A stretch of DNA of 5,289 nt from Candidatus Coatesiibacteriota bacterium (GTDB lineage: Bacteria > B130-G9): positions 1 to 5,289 of the forward strand of contig JAFGIT010000312.1 in assembly GCA_016929465.1 (NCBI GenBank). Direction: 5' to 3'. Under the pieces are notes generated by a model. It searched no databases. It was not told where the DNA came from and saw only the letters and a list, made by a program, of their open reading frames with translations. Positions 1 through 5,289 of the stretch are shown piece after piece. Every line of letters starts with the position of its first letter. Positions within the stretch are counted from its first letter, which is position 1. The translations under genes were made by a program, and so were the position numbers.

Positions 1-35
1 TCTCGACCACCCTTAATCTCAAGGTCTAAAACTCT

Positions 36-52
36 GATGCCCTTGGGCCATC
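36..52 (-). terminator. Weak stem-loop, possible terminator-like element
   Basis: On the minus strand a six-base-pair stem with one bulged base (36-41 with 46-52, loop 42-45) is followed by AGAGTTTT. This resembles a poor intrinsic terminator about 150 bases past the pseudopilin stop codon. The stem is short and the T-run is only four bases, so it may be chance. The rest of 1-196 shows no gene or tRNA that I can support. Confidence 0.2.
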
Positions 53-111
53 ATCCCTCGCCAGCATCTAGCCCGCGCTAAACTCATAATAATCACATGT
101 TATGATTGCAT

Positions 112-156
112 CCGGCGCCTCTGCTGCACCCAAGCAACGCAACCGCGAGGCGCCGG
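112..156 (-). terminator. GC-rich hairpin downstream of pseudopilin gene
   Basis: A perfect ten-base inverted repeat, CCGGCGCCTC (112-121) and GAGGCGCCGG (147-156), encloses a 25-base loop. It starts about 40 bases past the pseudopilin stop codon. Its position and GC content fit a transcript 3' end or an RNA-stabilising hairpin. No T-run follows it on either strand, so it is not a textbook intrinsic terminator. The loop is long, and a small inner TGCT/AGCA pairing (122-125 with 133-136) could shorten it. Confidence 0.45.
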
Positions 157-196
157 CATATCGTCAATTCACCTTAACGTTCGCTAAACCACACTC

Positions 197-805
197 TTAC
201 TTCGTGCGGTATCCGATGTCGTCATAATGGGTCTCTGTCGCCCAAATAGGCGTGTCAACCGCAAAGTTAGGACCTGCGCTCAAGCACCACACGTGGTTGC
301 TTCCGTCCTCACCCTTCGGGCCATAATCAAAGGCACCGACTGACACGAGATACTTGTAAGCCCAAGGATCGTCGGTCACGTAAGGCAGATAAGGTCCATT
401 CCAACCATGGGACAATACGCTACCACCCATCGTTACTGGTGGCTTCTGCTTGTAAATCGTGCCTTGATCTGGATTTCCATTGGTTACCAAGTGGAAATAC
501 ATGTCGTCGGCCAGATTTCCCCAAGACGTCTTTGCCTCGGTCTCGAAACGTGGCATATCACCCATGTTACCATACAGATACTCATATTCCGGCAGGCCAC
601 CATAGCGAGCGAAATACGGCCAGCTACCTGTGTCCTTGTGGAACAGCAGGAGTGCTGTGGAAATGTTGCGGCAGTCACCAAGCGCTCTGGTCTCATTGGC
701 CTCGTCGATGTACTTGAAGATCAACGGGGTCAGGATGCCAGCCAACAAAGCGATAATGGCAACAACCACGACAACCTCGATAAGGGTAAACCCTTTTCTG
801 TTCAT
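197..805 (-). CDS. GspG-like type II secretion/type IV pilus pseudopilin
   Basis: This 202-residue protein carries a class III prepilin signal. The short basic leader MNRKG is cut after Gly5, leaving Phe6 as the methylated N-terminus and Glu10 as the conserved Glu+5. One hydrophobic helix follows (about residues 6-30, rich in Val, Ile and Leu). The C-terminal half has a GspG-like pattern: GWNGPYLP (134-141), DPWAYKY (146-152), LSAGPN (175-180) and a final DDIGY (195-199). In major pseudopilins this region shapes the fold and often binds calcium. The protein would sit in the inner membrane and assemble into a periplasmic pseudopilus or pilus fibre. GspG is usually about 140 residues, so this one is longer, with extra sequence around residues 62-130. 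Cys45 and Cys174 could pair. The start is fixed by the signal and a strong ribosome site. No gsp or pil neighbours are visible, so the machine it serves is unknown. Confidence 0.92.
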   Translation of the reverse strand: MNRKGFTLIEVVVVVAIIALLAGILTPLIFKYIDEANETRALGDCRNISTALLLFHKDTGSWPYFARYGGLPEYEYLYGNMGDMPRFETEAKTSWGNLADDMYFHLVTNGNPDQGTIYKQKPPVTMGGSVLSHGWNGPYLPYVTDDPWAYKYLVSVGAFDYGPKGEDGSNHVWCLSAGPNFAVDTPIWATETHYDDIGYRTK

Positions 806-809
806 AATC

Positions 810-818
810 TCACCTCCC
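810..818 (-). promoter_or_regulatory. Strong Shine-Dalgarno site for the pseudopilin
   Basis: The minus strand reads GGGAGGTGA, an almost full match to the 16S rRNA 3' end. The GGAGG core lies seven bases before the ATG at 805. It fixes the start codon and suggests high translation, as expected for an abundant pilin-type protein. Confidence 0.85.
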
Positions 819-835
819 TTTCATCGAGATCTATG

Positions 836-878
836 CACCACTCTGTCGTCATGCTTGGGATGACTTCTTAGAGTGGTG
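836..878 (-). promoter_or_regulatory. Compound hairpin in the pseudopilin 5' leader
   Basis: CACCACTCT (836-844) pairs perfectly with AGAGTGGTG (870-878). Inside it GTCAT (848-852) pairs with ATGAC (860-864) around a seven-base loop. This gives a 9-bp outer stem, a 3/5-base internal loop and a 5-bp inner stem. It ends 17 bases before the Shine-Dalgarno site of the pseudopilin and would lie in its 5' untranslated region if transcription starts near 910. No T-run follows on either strand, so a terminator is unlikely. A stability element, a protein-binding site or an operator is possible. The symmetry is seen directly; the role is inferred. Confidence 0.5.
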
Positions 879-884
879 ATGCCA

Positions 885-905
885 ATTGAAAATTGATCTT
901 TCAAT
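885..905. repeat. AT-rich 7-bp inverted repeat
   Basis: ATTGAAA (885-891) and TTTCAAT (899-905) are perfect inverted copies with a seven-base spacer. The site lies just downstream of the predicted pseudopilin transcription start (about 910). It could be an operator or a small leader hairpin. The local sequence is AT-rich, so chance symmetry is quite possible. Confidence 0.3.
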
Positions 906-920
906 ATTATCATCCCTTCA

Positions 921-936
921 TGCAAAAAGCCTACCA
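921..936 (-). promoter_or_regulatory. Candidate sigma-54 (-24/-12) promoter for the pseudopilin
   Basis: The minus strand reads TGGTAGGCTTTTTGCA. Against the RpoN consensus TGGCACG-N4-TTGCA it keeps both invariant dinucleotides: GG (935-934) and GC (923-922), with the required ten bases between them. It differs at two consensus positions. The predicted start is an A near 910, giving a leader of about 105 bases. Sigma-54 control of pilin genes is well known (pilA in Pseudomonas and Myxococcus). An overlapping sigma-70 alternative exists (TTGACT at 957-952, then TAGGCT at 933-928 after 18 bases), but its -10 is poor. No activator gene is in the window. Confidence 0.45.
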
Positions 937-950
937 TGAGCGATCGTTCA
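937..950. promoter_or_regulatory. Near-palindrome abutting the promoter, possible operator
   Basis: TGAGCGATCGTTCA is a palindrome in 12 of its 14 positions, centred on CGATCG. It abuts the upstream edge of the -24 element of the candidate pseudopilin promoter. It has no loop, so it suits a dimeric DNA-binding protein better than an RNA hairpin. No known regulator site was recognised. Confidence 0.3.
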
Positions 951-1021
951 GAGTCAACCCCTTTTTCAAGAGGCGACCGCCCGAATAGAACATAACCAAT
1001 CTGAGACAAATGTGCAAGTGC

Positions 1022-1049
1022 TTAGCAATCTCAACATGTAGTATATAAA
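1022..1049 (+). promoter_or_regulatory. Possible sigma-70 promoter for the hydrolase gene
   Basis: TTAGCA (1022-1027, four of six matches to TTGACA) and TATAAA (1044-1049, five of six to TATAAT) are 16 bases apart. The predicted start near 1056 leaves a leader of about 125 bases before the coding region. The -10 box is good and the -35 is weak. Confidence 0.35.
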
Positions 1050-1050
1050 G

Positions 1051-1111
1051 GACGGAACTCCCGCCCGTCGTCTCCCATACACAAGGACATTGTCTCCCTT
1101 ATACAATATCC
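1051..1111 (+). other. Leader region of the hydrolase gene with inverted repeats
   Basis: Two small inverted repeats lie in the presumed leader. GACGG (1051-1055) faces CCGTC (1065-1069). GGACATTGT (1085-1093) faces ACAATATCC (1103-1111) with one mismatch. From there to 1182 I see no riboswitch, tRNA or further gene. An AAAGAGGA motif at 1124-1131 looks like a ribosome site but has no ATG, GTG or TTG at a suitable distance. Confidence 0.25.
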
Positions 1112-1182
1112 TGCATAATTACTAAAGAGGAATCTGTACACAAATCAACATAAGCGAATGGACCCTGAGGATGGAAGGACAA

Positions 1183-1761
1183 ATGAGCGAAGGAAATAGA
1201 ATAGCCCCCGCACAGTGCAACCTGGAGAAACAGGTGGTTGCCATGATAATCGACCACCAGGAACGACTGCTCTCTCACATCAATGGAAAGGATGAGATGC
1301 TAAGGAGGGCTTGCAAACTCGTCGGATTTTGCAGGCTGCTGTCGATCCCGACAATAATAACCGAGCAATATCCAGCGGGGCTCGGCCCCACATCATCGCG
1401 GATTTTGCAGATGGTCAATCCCGATGTTCCCATACTGGAGAAGACGACCTTTTCGTGCATGAGGGACTCCGGGATATCGGCTGCATTGGGCTCCCTGGAC
1501 CGAGAATGTGTCGTGGTTTCGGGAATCGAGACACATATATGCGTCAGTCAGACGGTCTTTGGGCTCTTAGAGCGTTCCCACATCGTCTATGTACTTGCCG
1601 ACTGCGTCGGCTCACGAAACGAGCGGGACCACCTCGCCGCTCTCGAGAGGATGCGCGATTCAGGCGCCGTAATAACGACGCTCGAGGCCTTTATGTATGA
1701 GGTCCTTGTCTCGTCCGGACATCCGAAATTCAAGGAATTCCATCGTGAGATTATGAGCTAG
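1183..1761 (+). CDS. Isochorismatase-family cysteine hydrolase (YcaC-like)
   Basis: This is a single-domain, probably cytoplasmic hydrolase of about 192 residues, a normal size for the family. The presumed catalytic triad is Asp24 (in IIDHQERLL), Lys87 (in EKTTFSC) and Cys120 (in SGIETHICVSQT). The residues before Cys120 form the family's cis-peptide signature. TEQYPAGLG (60-68) and the ADCVGSR segment are typical of the YcaC-like branch. These enzymes hydrolyse amide or related C-N bonds in small molecules, but substrates vary widely and none can be named here. Start choice: the ATG at 1183 has AAGGA three bases upstream and GAGGA further back. An in-frame ATG at 1171, adding MEGQ, has GAGG touching it with no spacer and is less likely. 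The gene stands alone and converges on pyrG. A true isochorismate role is unlikely, as no siderophore or menaquinone genes are near. Confidence 0.9.
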   Translation: MSEGNRIAPAQCNLEKQVVAMIIDHQERLLSHINGKDEMLRRACKLVGFCRLLSIPTIITEQYPAGLGPTSSRILQMVNPDVPILEKTTFSCMRDSGISAALGSLDRECVVVSGIETHICVSQTVFGLLERSHIVYVLADCVGSRNERDHLAALERMRDSGAVITTLEAFMYEVLVSSGHPKFKEFHREIMS

Positions 1762-1764
1762 ATC

Positions 1765-1797
1765 GTCCGGATCAGGAGCGGCCTGATCCGCCCGGAC
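1765..1797. terminator. Strong stem-loop between convergent genes
   Basis: GGATCAGG (1769-1776) pairs perfectly with CCTGATCC (1782-1789) around a five-base loop. The stem extends with GTCC (1765-1768) and GGAC (1794-1797) across a four-base bulge, giving about 12 base pairs. It lies 3 bases past the hydrolase stop and 16 bases past the pyrG stop, where one hairpin can end both transcripts. Neither side has a T-run, so it may act with Rho or as a 3'-end protecting hairpin. Confidence 0.65.
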
Positions 1798-1813
1798 TCA
1801 TCGCGGTACTCGA

Positions 1814-3427
1814 TCAGCCCTTGCGCCGCTTCACCATTGCTGCGACAAATGAGGAAAACAAAGGATGCGGGGCGTCGGGCTTCGAGCGCCATTCCGGATG
1901 AAACTGGCTGGCGAGGAACCACGGGTGCCCCGGCAGCTCCACCACTTCGATGAGGTTCTTTTTCTCATAGACTCCGGAGAGACGCAGCCCATGCCGCTCC
2001 AATTCCTCCGCGTACTTCGGATTCAGCTCGAACCTGTGACGGTGTCGCTCAGATATAATCTTCTGTCCATATATCGCTTGCACGAGTGAATTTTCCGCGA
2101 AGCTGCATGGCATTGCACCAAGGCGCATCGATGCGCCTTTTCTTCTGACCTTCCGCTGCGACGGCATGATCCAGATGACGGGGTGAGGCGTGTTCTCGTC
2201 GAATTCGGTGCTATTAGCCCTATCCAAACCGCAGACATTCCTCGAATATTCGATGACAGCGCACTGCATCCCGAGGCAGATACCGAAAAAGGGCATTTTC
2301 TGAACTCTGGCGTACTCGACGGCCTTGATCATGCCCTCGATGCCGCGCATCCCGAATCCGCCGGGGACCATCAAGCCATCGGCATCTGCAAGCCACTCCT
2401 CGGCACCATCTCGCTCGATATCCTCCGCGTCCACCATCTTCAATTTGACGCGGATGCCGTTTGCGTATCCGCCATGCGAAAATGCTTCGAGCAAGCTCTT
2501 GTAGGAGTCCTTCATAAGCACATATTTCCCCACGATTGCCACCGTTGCTCCGTGTTTCGCGGACCTCATTACATCGGTTATCTCGCGCCATTCGGTCAGA
2601 TTGGCTCGTTTCTTTGGGAGATTGAGGTGCGCGACAATCGCATGACCAAGGCCATCATCCTCGAATACGAGCGGCACATCATAAATGCACTCGACGTCTT
2701 TTGCCGTGACTACCGCCTCTTCCTCAACATTGCAGAAGAGCGCGATTTTCTTCTTCACTTCCTTCGGTAGAAAGGTCTCGGTGCGACACAAAAGAATATC
2801 CGGCTGAATTCCTATCTGGCTCAGGGCCTTGACGCTGTGCTGCGTGGGCTTGGTCTTGATCTCTCCCGATGCCTTGATGAATGGGACCAGCGTCACGTGA
2901 ACGTAGAGCACGTGTTCGGACTTCAGGTCAAATCTGAACTGACGGACTGCCTCAAGGAAGGGAAGTCCCTCGATGTCGCCCACGGTTCCCCCGATCTCCA
3001 CTATGACGATCTCTGCCCCCTTTGCCAGCGCACGAATTCGTTTCTTTATTTCATCCGTTATGTGGGGAATGACTTGCACTGTTCCCCCCAGATACTCGCC
3101 CTTGCGCTCCTTATTTATCACTGAGTAGTATATCTGGCCGGCGGTGACGTTGTTCTTTTTCGTTAGCTTGGCGTTGGTGAATCGAGTGTAATGGCCCAGG
3201 TCCAGATCGGTTTCGGCGCCATCGTCTGTTACGAAGACCTCTCCGTGTTGAAATGGGTTCATCGTGCCCGGATCTACATTGATATAGGGGTCCATCTTCA
3301 AGAGAGTTATCTTGAAGCCACGGCTCTCGAGTATGCGGCCGATCGAGGCTGCGGCAAGCCCCTTTCCCAGGGACGAAACCACCCCGCCAGTAACGAAAAT
3401 ATACTTGGTCACCTTCTTTTTTTTCAT
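1814..3427 (-). CDS. pyrG: CTP synthase (glutamine-hydrolysing)
   Basis: PyrG makes CTP from UTP, ATP and glutamine in the cytosol, the last step of pyrimidine nucleotide synthesis. At 537 residues it is full length. The N-terminal synthetase domain (about 1-270) has the P-loop [10 protein letters not shown] (14-23), [13 protein letters not shown] (46-58), the Mg2+ ligands Asp74 and Glu144, and KTKPTQHS (191-198), which binds UTP/CTP. The C-terminal class I glutamine amidotransferase domain (about 294-535) has the oxyanion-loop GGFG (356-359), nucleophile Cys384 in GICLGMQ, and His510/Glu512 in QFHPEW. All catalytic residues are present. Trp513 replaces the usual Phe, and GASMRLG (431-437) replaces the common GTMRLG. 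The gene begins nine bases after kdsB and its Shine-Dalgarno site overlaps the kdsB stop, so the two are coupled. It is the last gene of the operon and supplies the CTP that KdsB consumes. Confidence 0.98.
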   Translation of the reverse strand: MKKKKVTKYIFVTGGVVSSLGKGLAAASIGRILESRGFKITLLKMDPYINVDPGTMNPFQHGEVFVTDDGAETDLDLGHYTRFTNAKLTKKNNVTAGQIYYSVINKERKGEYLGGTVQVIPHITDEIKKRIRALAKGAEIVIVEIGGTVGDIEGLPFLEAVRQFRFDLKSEHVLYVHVTLVPFIKASGEIKTKPTQHSVKALSQIGIQPDILLCRTETFLPKEVKKKIALFCNVEEEAVVTAKDVECIYDVPLVFEDDGLGHAIVAHLNLPKKRANLTEWREITDVMRSAKHGATVAIVGKYVLMKDSYKSLLEAFSHGGYANGIRVKLKMVDAEDIERDGAEEWLADADGLMVPGGFGMRGIEGMIKAVEYARVQKMPFFGICLGMQCAVIEYSRNVCGLDRANSTEFDENTPHPVIWIMPSQRKVRRKGASMRLGAMPCSFAENSLVQAIYGQKIISERHRHRFELNPKYAEELERHGLRLSGVYEKKNLIEVVELPGHPWFLASQFHPEWRSKPDAPHPLFSSFVAAMVKRRKG

Positions 3428-3431
3428 CTAG

Positions 3432-3438
3432 CCTCCTC
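3432..3438 (-). promoter_or_regulatory. Shine-Dalgarno site of pyrG overlapping the kdsB stop codon
   Basis: The minus strand reads GAGGAGG ending four bases before the pyrG ATG (3427-3425). Its first two bases belong to the kdsB TGA stop codon (3439-3437). Ribosomes finishing kdsB would stop on this site, which points to translational coupling. It also sets the pyrG start. Confidence 0.8.
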
Positions 3439-4231
3439 ACGAAACCGCGGAAAAGTGCAGCTGTCTGAGCAAATTCTCGACCTCTTTCACATCCGAAGGC
3501 ACATCGACATTCTTCATGAGCGACTCGGTCAAAAGCGCCTTCATCGGGTAGCCGTTCTCCAGAATGCGAAGTTGCTCGAGTCTCTCGGCCCGTTCGAGGG
3601 ATGTCTGCTCGGTCTGCGAAAACCGGATCAAGAAGTCCTTCCTATATATATATACGCCTATGTGCTTGTAGAATGTGATGCCACACTTCTTGAACTGGGC
3701 CTTGGTCAGCTTGCCCGTCTTGAAGGAATCCGCGAACGCCGCCACGCATGGGATCGGTGACCGGGAATAATAGAGCACGAAGTCATCCGCGGAGCAGACG
3801 AGCTTCACCGTATTCGGGTCGAATAGTTCCTTCACATCATGGATCGGCGTGCGCAAAGTCACGGCCTCCTGCCCGGTGTCGTGCAGCAGCTCCTGGATGC
3901 AGCGATCGACCGCCTCCGAATCAAGAAGAGGTTCATCTCCCTGAACGTTCACCACTATGTCGCAGTCCAAGCTCAATGCCGCCTCCGCGATGCGGTCCGA
4001 CCCACTTTGATGGGCGTCGGAAGTCATCAGCGCCTTACCGCCGAAGTCCTTTACCGCGTTGAAGACGCGAAGATCATCGGTCGCGACGATTACGTCGTCC
4101 GCTAGTGAGATCAAACTCGCGCGCTCATACACCCACATGATCATCGGCTTGCCCAGGATCTCGGTCAGAATCTTGCCAGGGAAGCGGGTGGAAGAATAAC
4201 GAGCTGGAATGATTACGACGGTTCTTGCCAT
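3437..4231 (-). CDS. kdsB: 3-deoxy-manno-octulosonate cytidylyltransferase (CMP-KDO synthetase)
   Basis: KdsB joins KDO to CMP using CTP with release of pyrophosphate. The CMP-KDO is the donor for the KDO residues on lipid A, so it acts in the cytosol in lipopolysaccharide inner-core synthesis. The fold is a nucleotidyltransferase. The CTP-binding start IPARYSSTRFPGK (8-20) is nearly canonical. It is followed by ATDD (50-53), SGSDR (76-80, usually SGTDR), NVQGDEP (95-101, with Mg2+ ligand Asp99), YYSRSPIPC (154-162), KHIGVYIYR (189-197) and LERAERLEQLRILENGY (212-228). Asp243 in VDVPSD is the likely second metal ligand. At 264 residues it is slightly longer than the usual 245-255. The extra length probably lies around 163-187, before the HIGVY strand, where a basic stretch is seen. 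The start codon shares one base with the rfaE1 stop (TGATG), and GAAGGG nine bases upstream serves as ribosome site. Confidence 0.97.
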   Translation of the reverse strand: MARTVVIIPARYSSTRFPGKILTEILGKPMIMWVYERASLISLADDVIVATDDLRVFNAVKDFGGKALMTSDAHQSGSDRIAEAALSLDCDIVVNVQGDEPLLDSEAVDRCIQELLHDTGQEAVTLRTPIHDVKELFDPNTVKLVCSADDFVLYYSRSPIPCVAAFADSFKTGKLTKAQFKKCGITFYKHIGVYIYRKDFLIRFSQTEQTSLERAERLEQLRILENGYPMKALLTESLMKNVDVPSDVKEVENLLRQLHFSAVS

Positions 4232-5253
4232 CAGCTGTTTCCCTTCTGTTGTTCAAGACTGTCGGCCAAAGAGGCGAGCAGCTCATCGGCGGTGACCGTT
4301 GCTGCCCCTATCTCGGTCACTACGCTGCCGGCGGCGTAGTTCGCCAGCTGAGCCGCACGCTCCATCGACGCGCCGGCGCATAGCGCCACAGTGAGTACGG
4401 CAATCACAGTATCTCCCGCCCCCGTAACGTCATAGACCTCGCGGGCGACTGTGGGTATGCTGAATGGCTCTGCCTCTCTCGAGATAAGCAACATCCCATG
4501 CTCACCTCGCGTCACCAATATCGCTTCCGAATGCGTTTCATCCAGCAATTTCTTGCCTGCGGCGTGCAGCTCGTCGAATGTCTTTATCTTGCGGCCCCAG
4601 AATGTCGCGACTTCGTGGACATTCGGCGTCATGACGGTCACGTTCTTATAGAGAAGGAAGTGCTCATCCTTCGGGTCAACCGTTACGATCTTGCCGCTAT
4701 CCCTGGCTATAGTCAGGAGCTCCCTGATGAACTCCGGACAGATTACGCCCTTGCCATAGTCCTCGATTATCAGCGCATCGATATTTGGCATGCGTTCTCT
4801 TATAAATGACAGCATGAAGGCTCTGGCCTCTTCCCCGGGCTCCTCAGTGCTTTCCTCGTCATATCGCACGATCTGCTGCCCTCTTGCCATTACCCTGGTC
4901 TTGGTCGTCGTCGCGCGGTTCTGGTCGTGTATCAGCCCCTCTACCGGTATACCTCTCTCAGAGAGCATGTCCCGCAGAAGTCCAGCTCTGTAGTCGTCAC
5001 CAACCAGTCCCACGGGGCTCGCCATAGCTCCGAGAGATGCGATATTATTGGCGACGTTGCATGCGCCGCCAAGGCGGAAGCTGCGTTCCTTGATCAGGAC
5101 GATCGGCACGGGAGCTTCCTGAGAGACACGTGATACCTCTCCCCAGACGTATTCATCGACCATGAGGTCGCCGACGACCATTATCTTCTTGTCCCTGAAG
5201 CCGTGTATTATCCGTTGGCATTCAATAAGGCTCTGTTCGCTTAATCCAGACAT
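4231..5253 (-). CDS. rfaE1: D-glycero-beta-D-manno-heptose-7-phosphate kinase (RfaE1/HldE kinase domain)
   Basis: This PfkB/ribokinase-family sugar kinase phosphorylates heptose-7-phosphate at C1 with ATP in the cytosol, a step toward the ADP-heptose used for the lipopolysaccharide inner core. Motifs in order are VVGDLMVDEYVWG (26-38), QEAPVP (45-50), the sugar-binding LGGACNVANN (61-70), EDYGKGV (164-170), VDPK (192-195), TPNVHE (209-214), TRGEHGM (248-254) and DVTGAGDT (275-282), with catalytic base Asp281 and the anion hole before it. The protein ends at residue 340. The cytidylyltransferase-like domain that makes E. coli HldE bifunctional (about 477 residues) is absent, so a separate RfaE2/HldC-type adenylyltransferase should lie elsewhere. 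GAGGAAGG lies directly before the ATG and an in-frame stop lies at the right edge, so the start is well bounded. It overlaps kdsB by one base and leads the visible operon. Confidence 0.95.
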   Translation of the reverse strand: MSGLSEQSLIECQRIIHGFRDKKIMVVGDLMVDEYVWGEVSRVSQEAPVPIVLIKERSFRLGGACNVANNIASLGAMASPVGLVGDDYRAGLLRDMLSERGIPVEGLIHDQNRATTTKTRVMARGQQIVRYDEESTEEPGEEARAFMLSFIRERMPNIDALIIEDYGKGVICPEFIRELLTIARDSGKIVTVDPKDEHFLLYKNVTVMTPNVHEVATFWGRKIKTFDELHAAGKKLLDETHSEAILVTRGEHGMLLISREAEPFSIPTVAREVYDVTGAGDTVIAVLTVALCAGASMERAAQLANYAAGSVVTEIGAATVTADELLASLADSLEQQKGNS

Positions 5254-5289
5254 CCTTCCTCTATTTCCTTCTCCTGAAGAGTCAGTTCA
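5241..5289 (-). CDS. Possible 3' end of an upstream operon gene
   Basis: Only one of the three minus-strand frames stays open from the right edge. It reads ELTLQEKEIEEGCLD and stops at TAA (5243-5241), 13 bases inside rfaE1. The other two frames meet TGA stops at 5289-5287 and 5284-5282. A Glu-rich tail that overlaps the next start fits the tight packing of this operon. Fifteen codons are too few to name a protein, and the stretch could be untranslated leader instead. Confidence 0.35.
   Translation of the reverse strand, partial: ELTLQEKEIEEGCLD

Noticed and set aside
1-80. tRNA-like arrangement on the minus strand at the left edge
   Set aside because: A D-arm-like hairpin and a seven-base loop can be drawn, but the anticodon stem has a mismatch, the anticodon would read a stop codon, and no proper T-arm or acceptor stem is found.
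821-1009. 62-codon minus-strand open frame in the divergent intergenic region
   Set aside because: It would begin at a TTG with no ribosome site, resembles no known protein to me, and covers the promoter and hairpin signals. It is probably an incidental open frame.
1158-1199. Short plus-strand frame starting at ATG 1158, possible leader peptide
   Set aside because: It has only 13 codons, no ribosome site at a proper distance and no meaningful residue pattern. It simply overlaps the start of the hydrolase gene.
2183-2770. 195-codon plus-strand open frame inside pyrG
   Set aside because: It lies fully antisense to the conserved middle and C-terminal parts of CTP synthase, and its sequence shows no domain of its own.
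3191-3760. 189-codon plus-strand open frame across the pyrG/kdsB junction
   Set aside because: It is antisense to two well-supported genes and only mirrors their codon pattern.
1-5289. Mobile elements, CRISPR arrays or defence genes
   Set aside because: No transposase or integrase motifs, no regularly spaced repeats and no paired terminal inverted repeats were seen. The coding sequence is conserved metabolism plus one pseudopilin and one hydrolase.

Overview
The window comes from a Gram-negative bacterium. Three genes on the minus strand make or feed the heptose/KDO inner core of lipopolysaccharide, and a further gene encodes a type II secretion/type IV pilus-like pseudopilin. The proteins are clear family members but do not match a lineage I can name. 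The long GspG-like pseudopilin with no secretion genes beside it suggests an environmental, perhaps uncultivated, phylum; this is only an impression.

Layout from left to right. Positions 1-196 are non-coding and hold a GC-rich hairpin downstream of the pseudopilin gene. Positions 197-805 (minus) encode the GspG-like pseudopilin. Positions 806-1170 are a divergent intergenic region. Its left half carries, for the pseudopilin, a strong Shine-Dalgarno site, a compound hairpin, an AT-rich inverted repeat, a sigma-54-type promoter candidate and an adjacent palindrome. Its right half carries a weak sigma-70-type promoter and leader inverted repeats for the next gene. Positions 1183-1761 (plus) encode an isochorismatase-family cysteine hydrolase. 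Positions 1762-1813 separate two convergent genes and hold a strong stem-loop. Positions 1814-5253 (minus) are a tight operon read from right to left: heptose-7-phosphate kinase (rfaE1/hldE kinase half), CMP-KDO synthetase (kdsB) and CTP synthase (pyrG). The right edge may hold the last codons of another gene of this operon.

How the genes work together. The rfaE1 product phosphorylates heptose-7-phosphate toward ADP-heptose. KdsB activates KDO with CTP, and PyrG makes that CTP from UTP and glutamine. The genes overlap by one base (rfaE1/kdsB) or lie 9 bases apart (kdsB/pyrG), so co-transcription and translational coupling are very likely. The pseudopilin and the hydrolase are separate transcription units with no obvious functional link to the operon.

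Most of the window is ordinary core metabolism. I see no convincing new system. The least explained part is the regulatory DNA in front of the pseudopilin gene.
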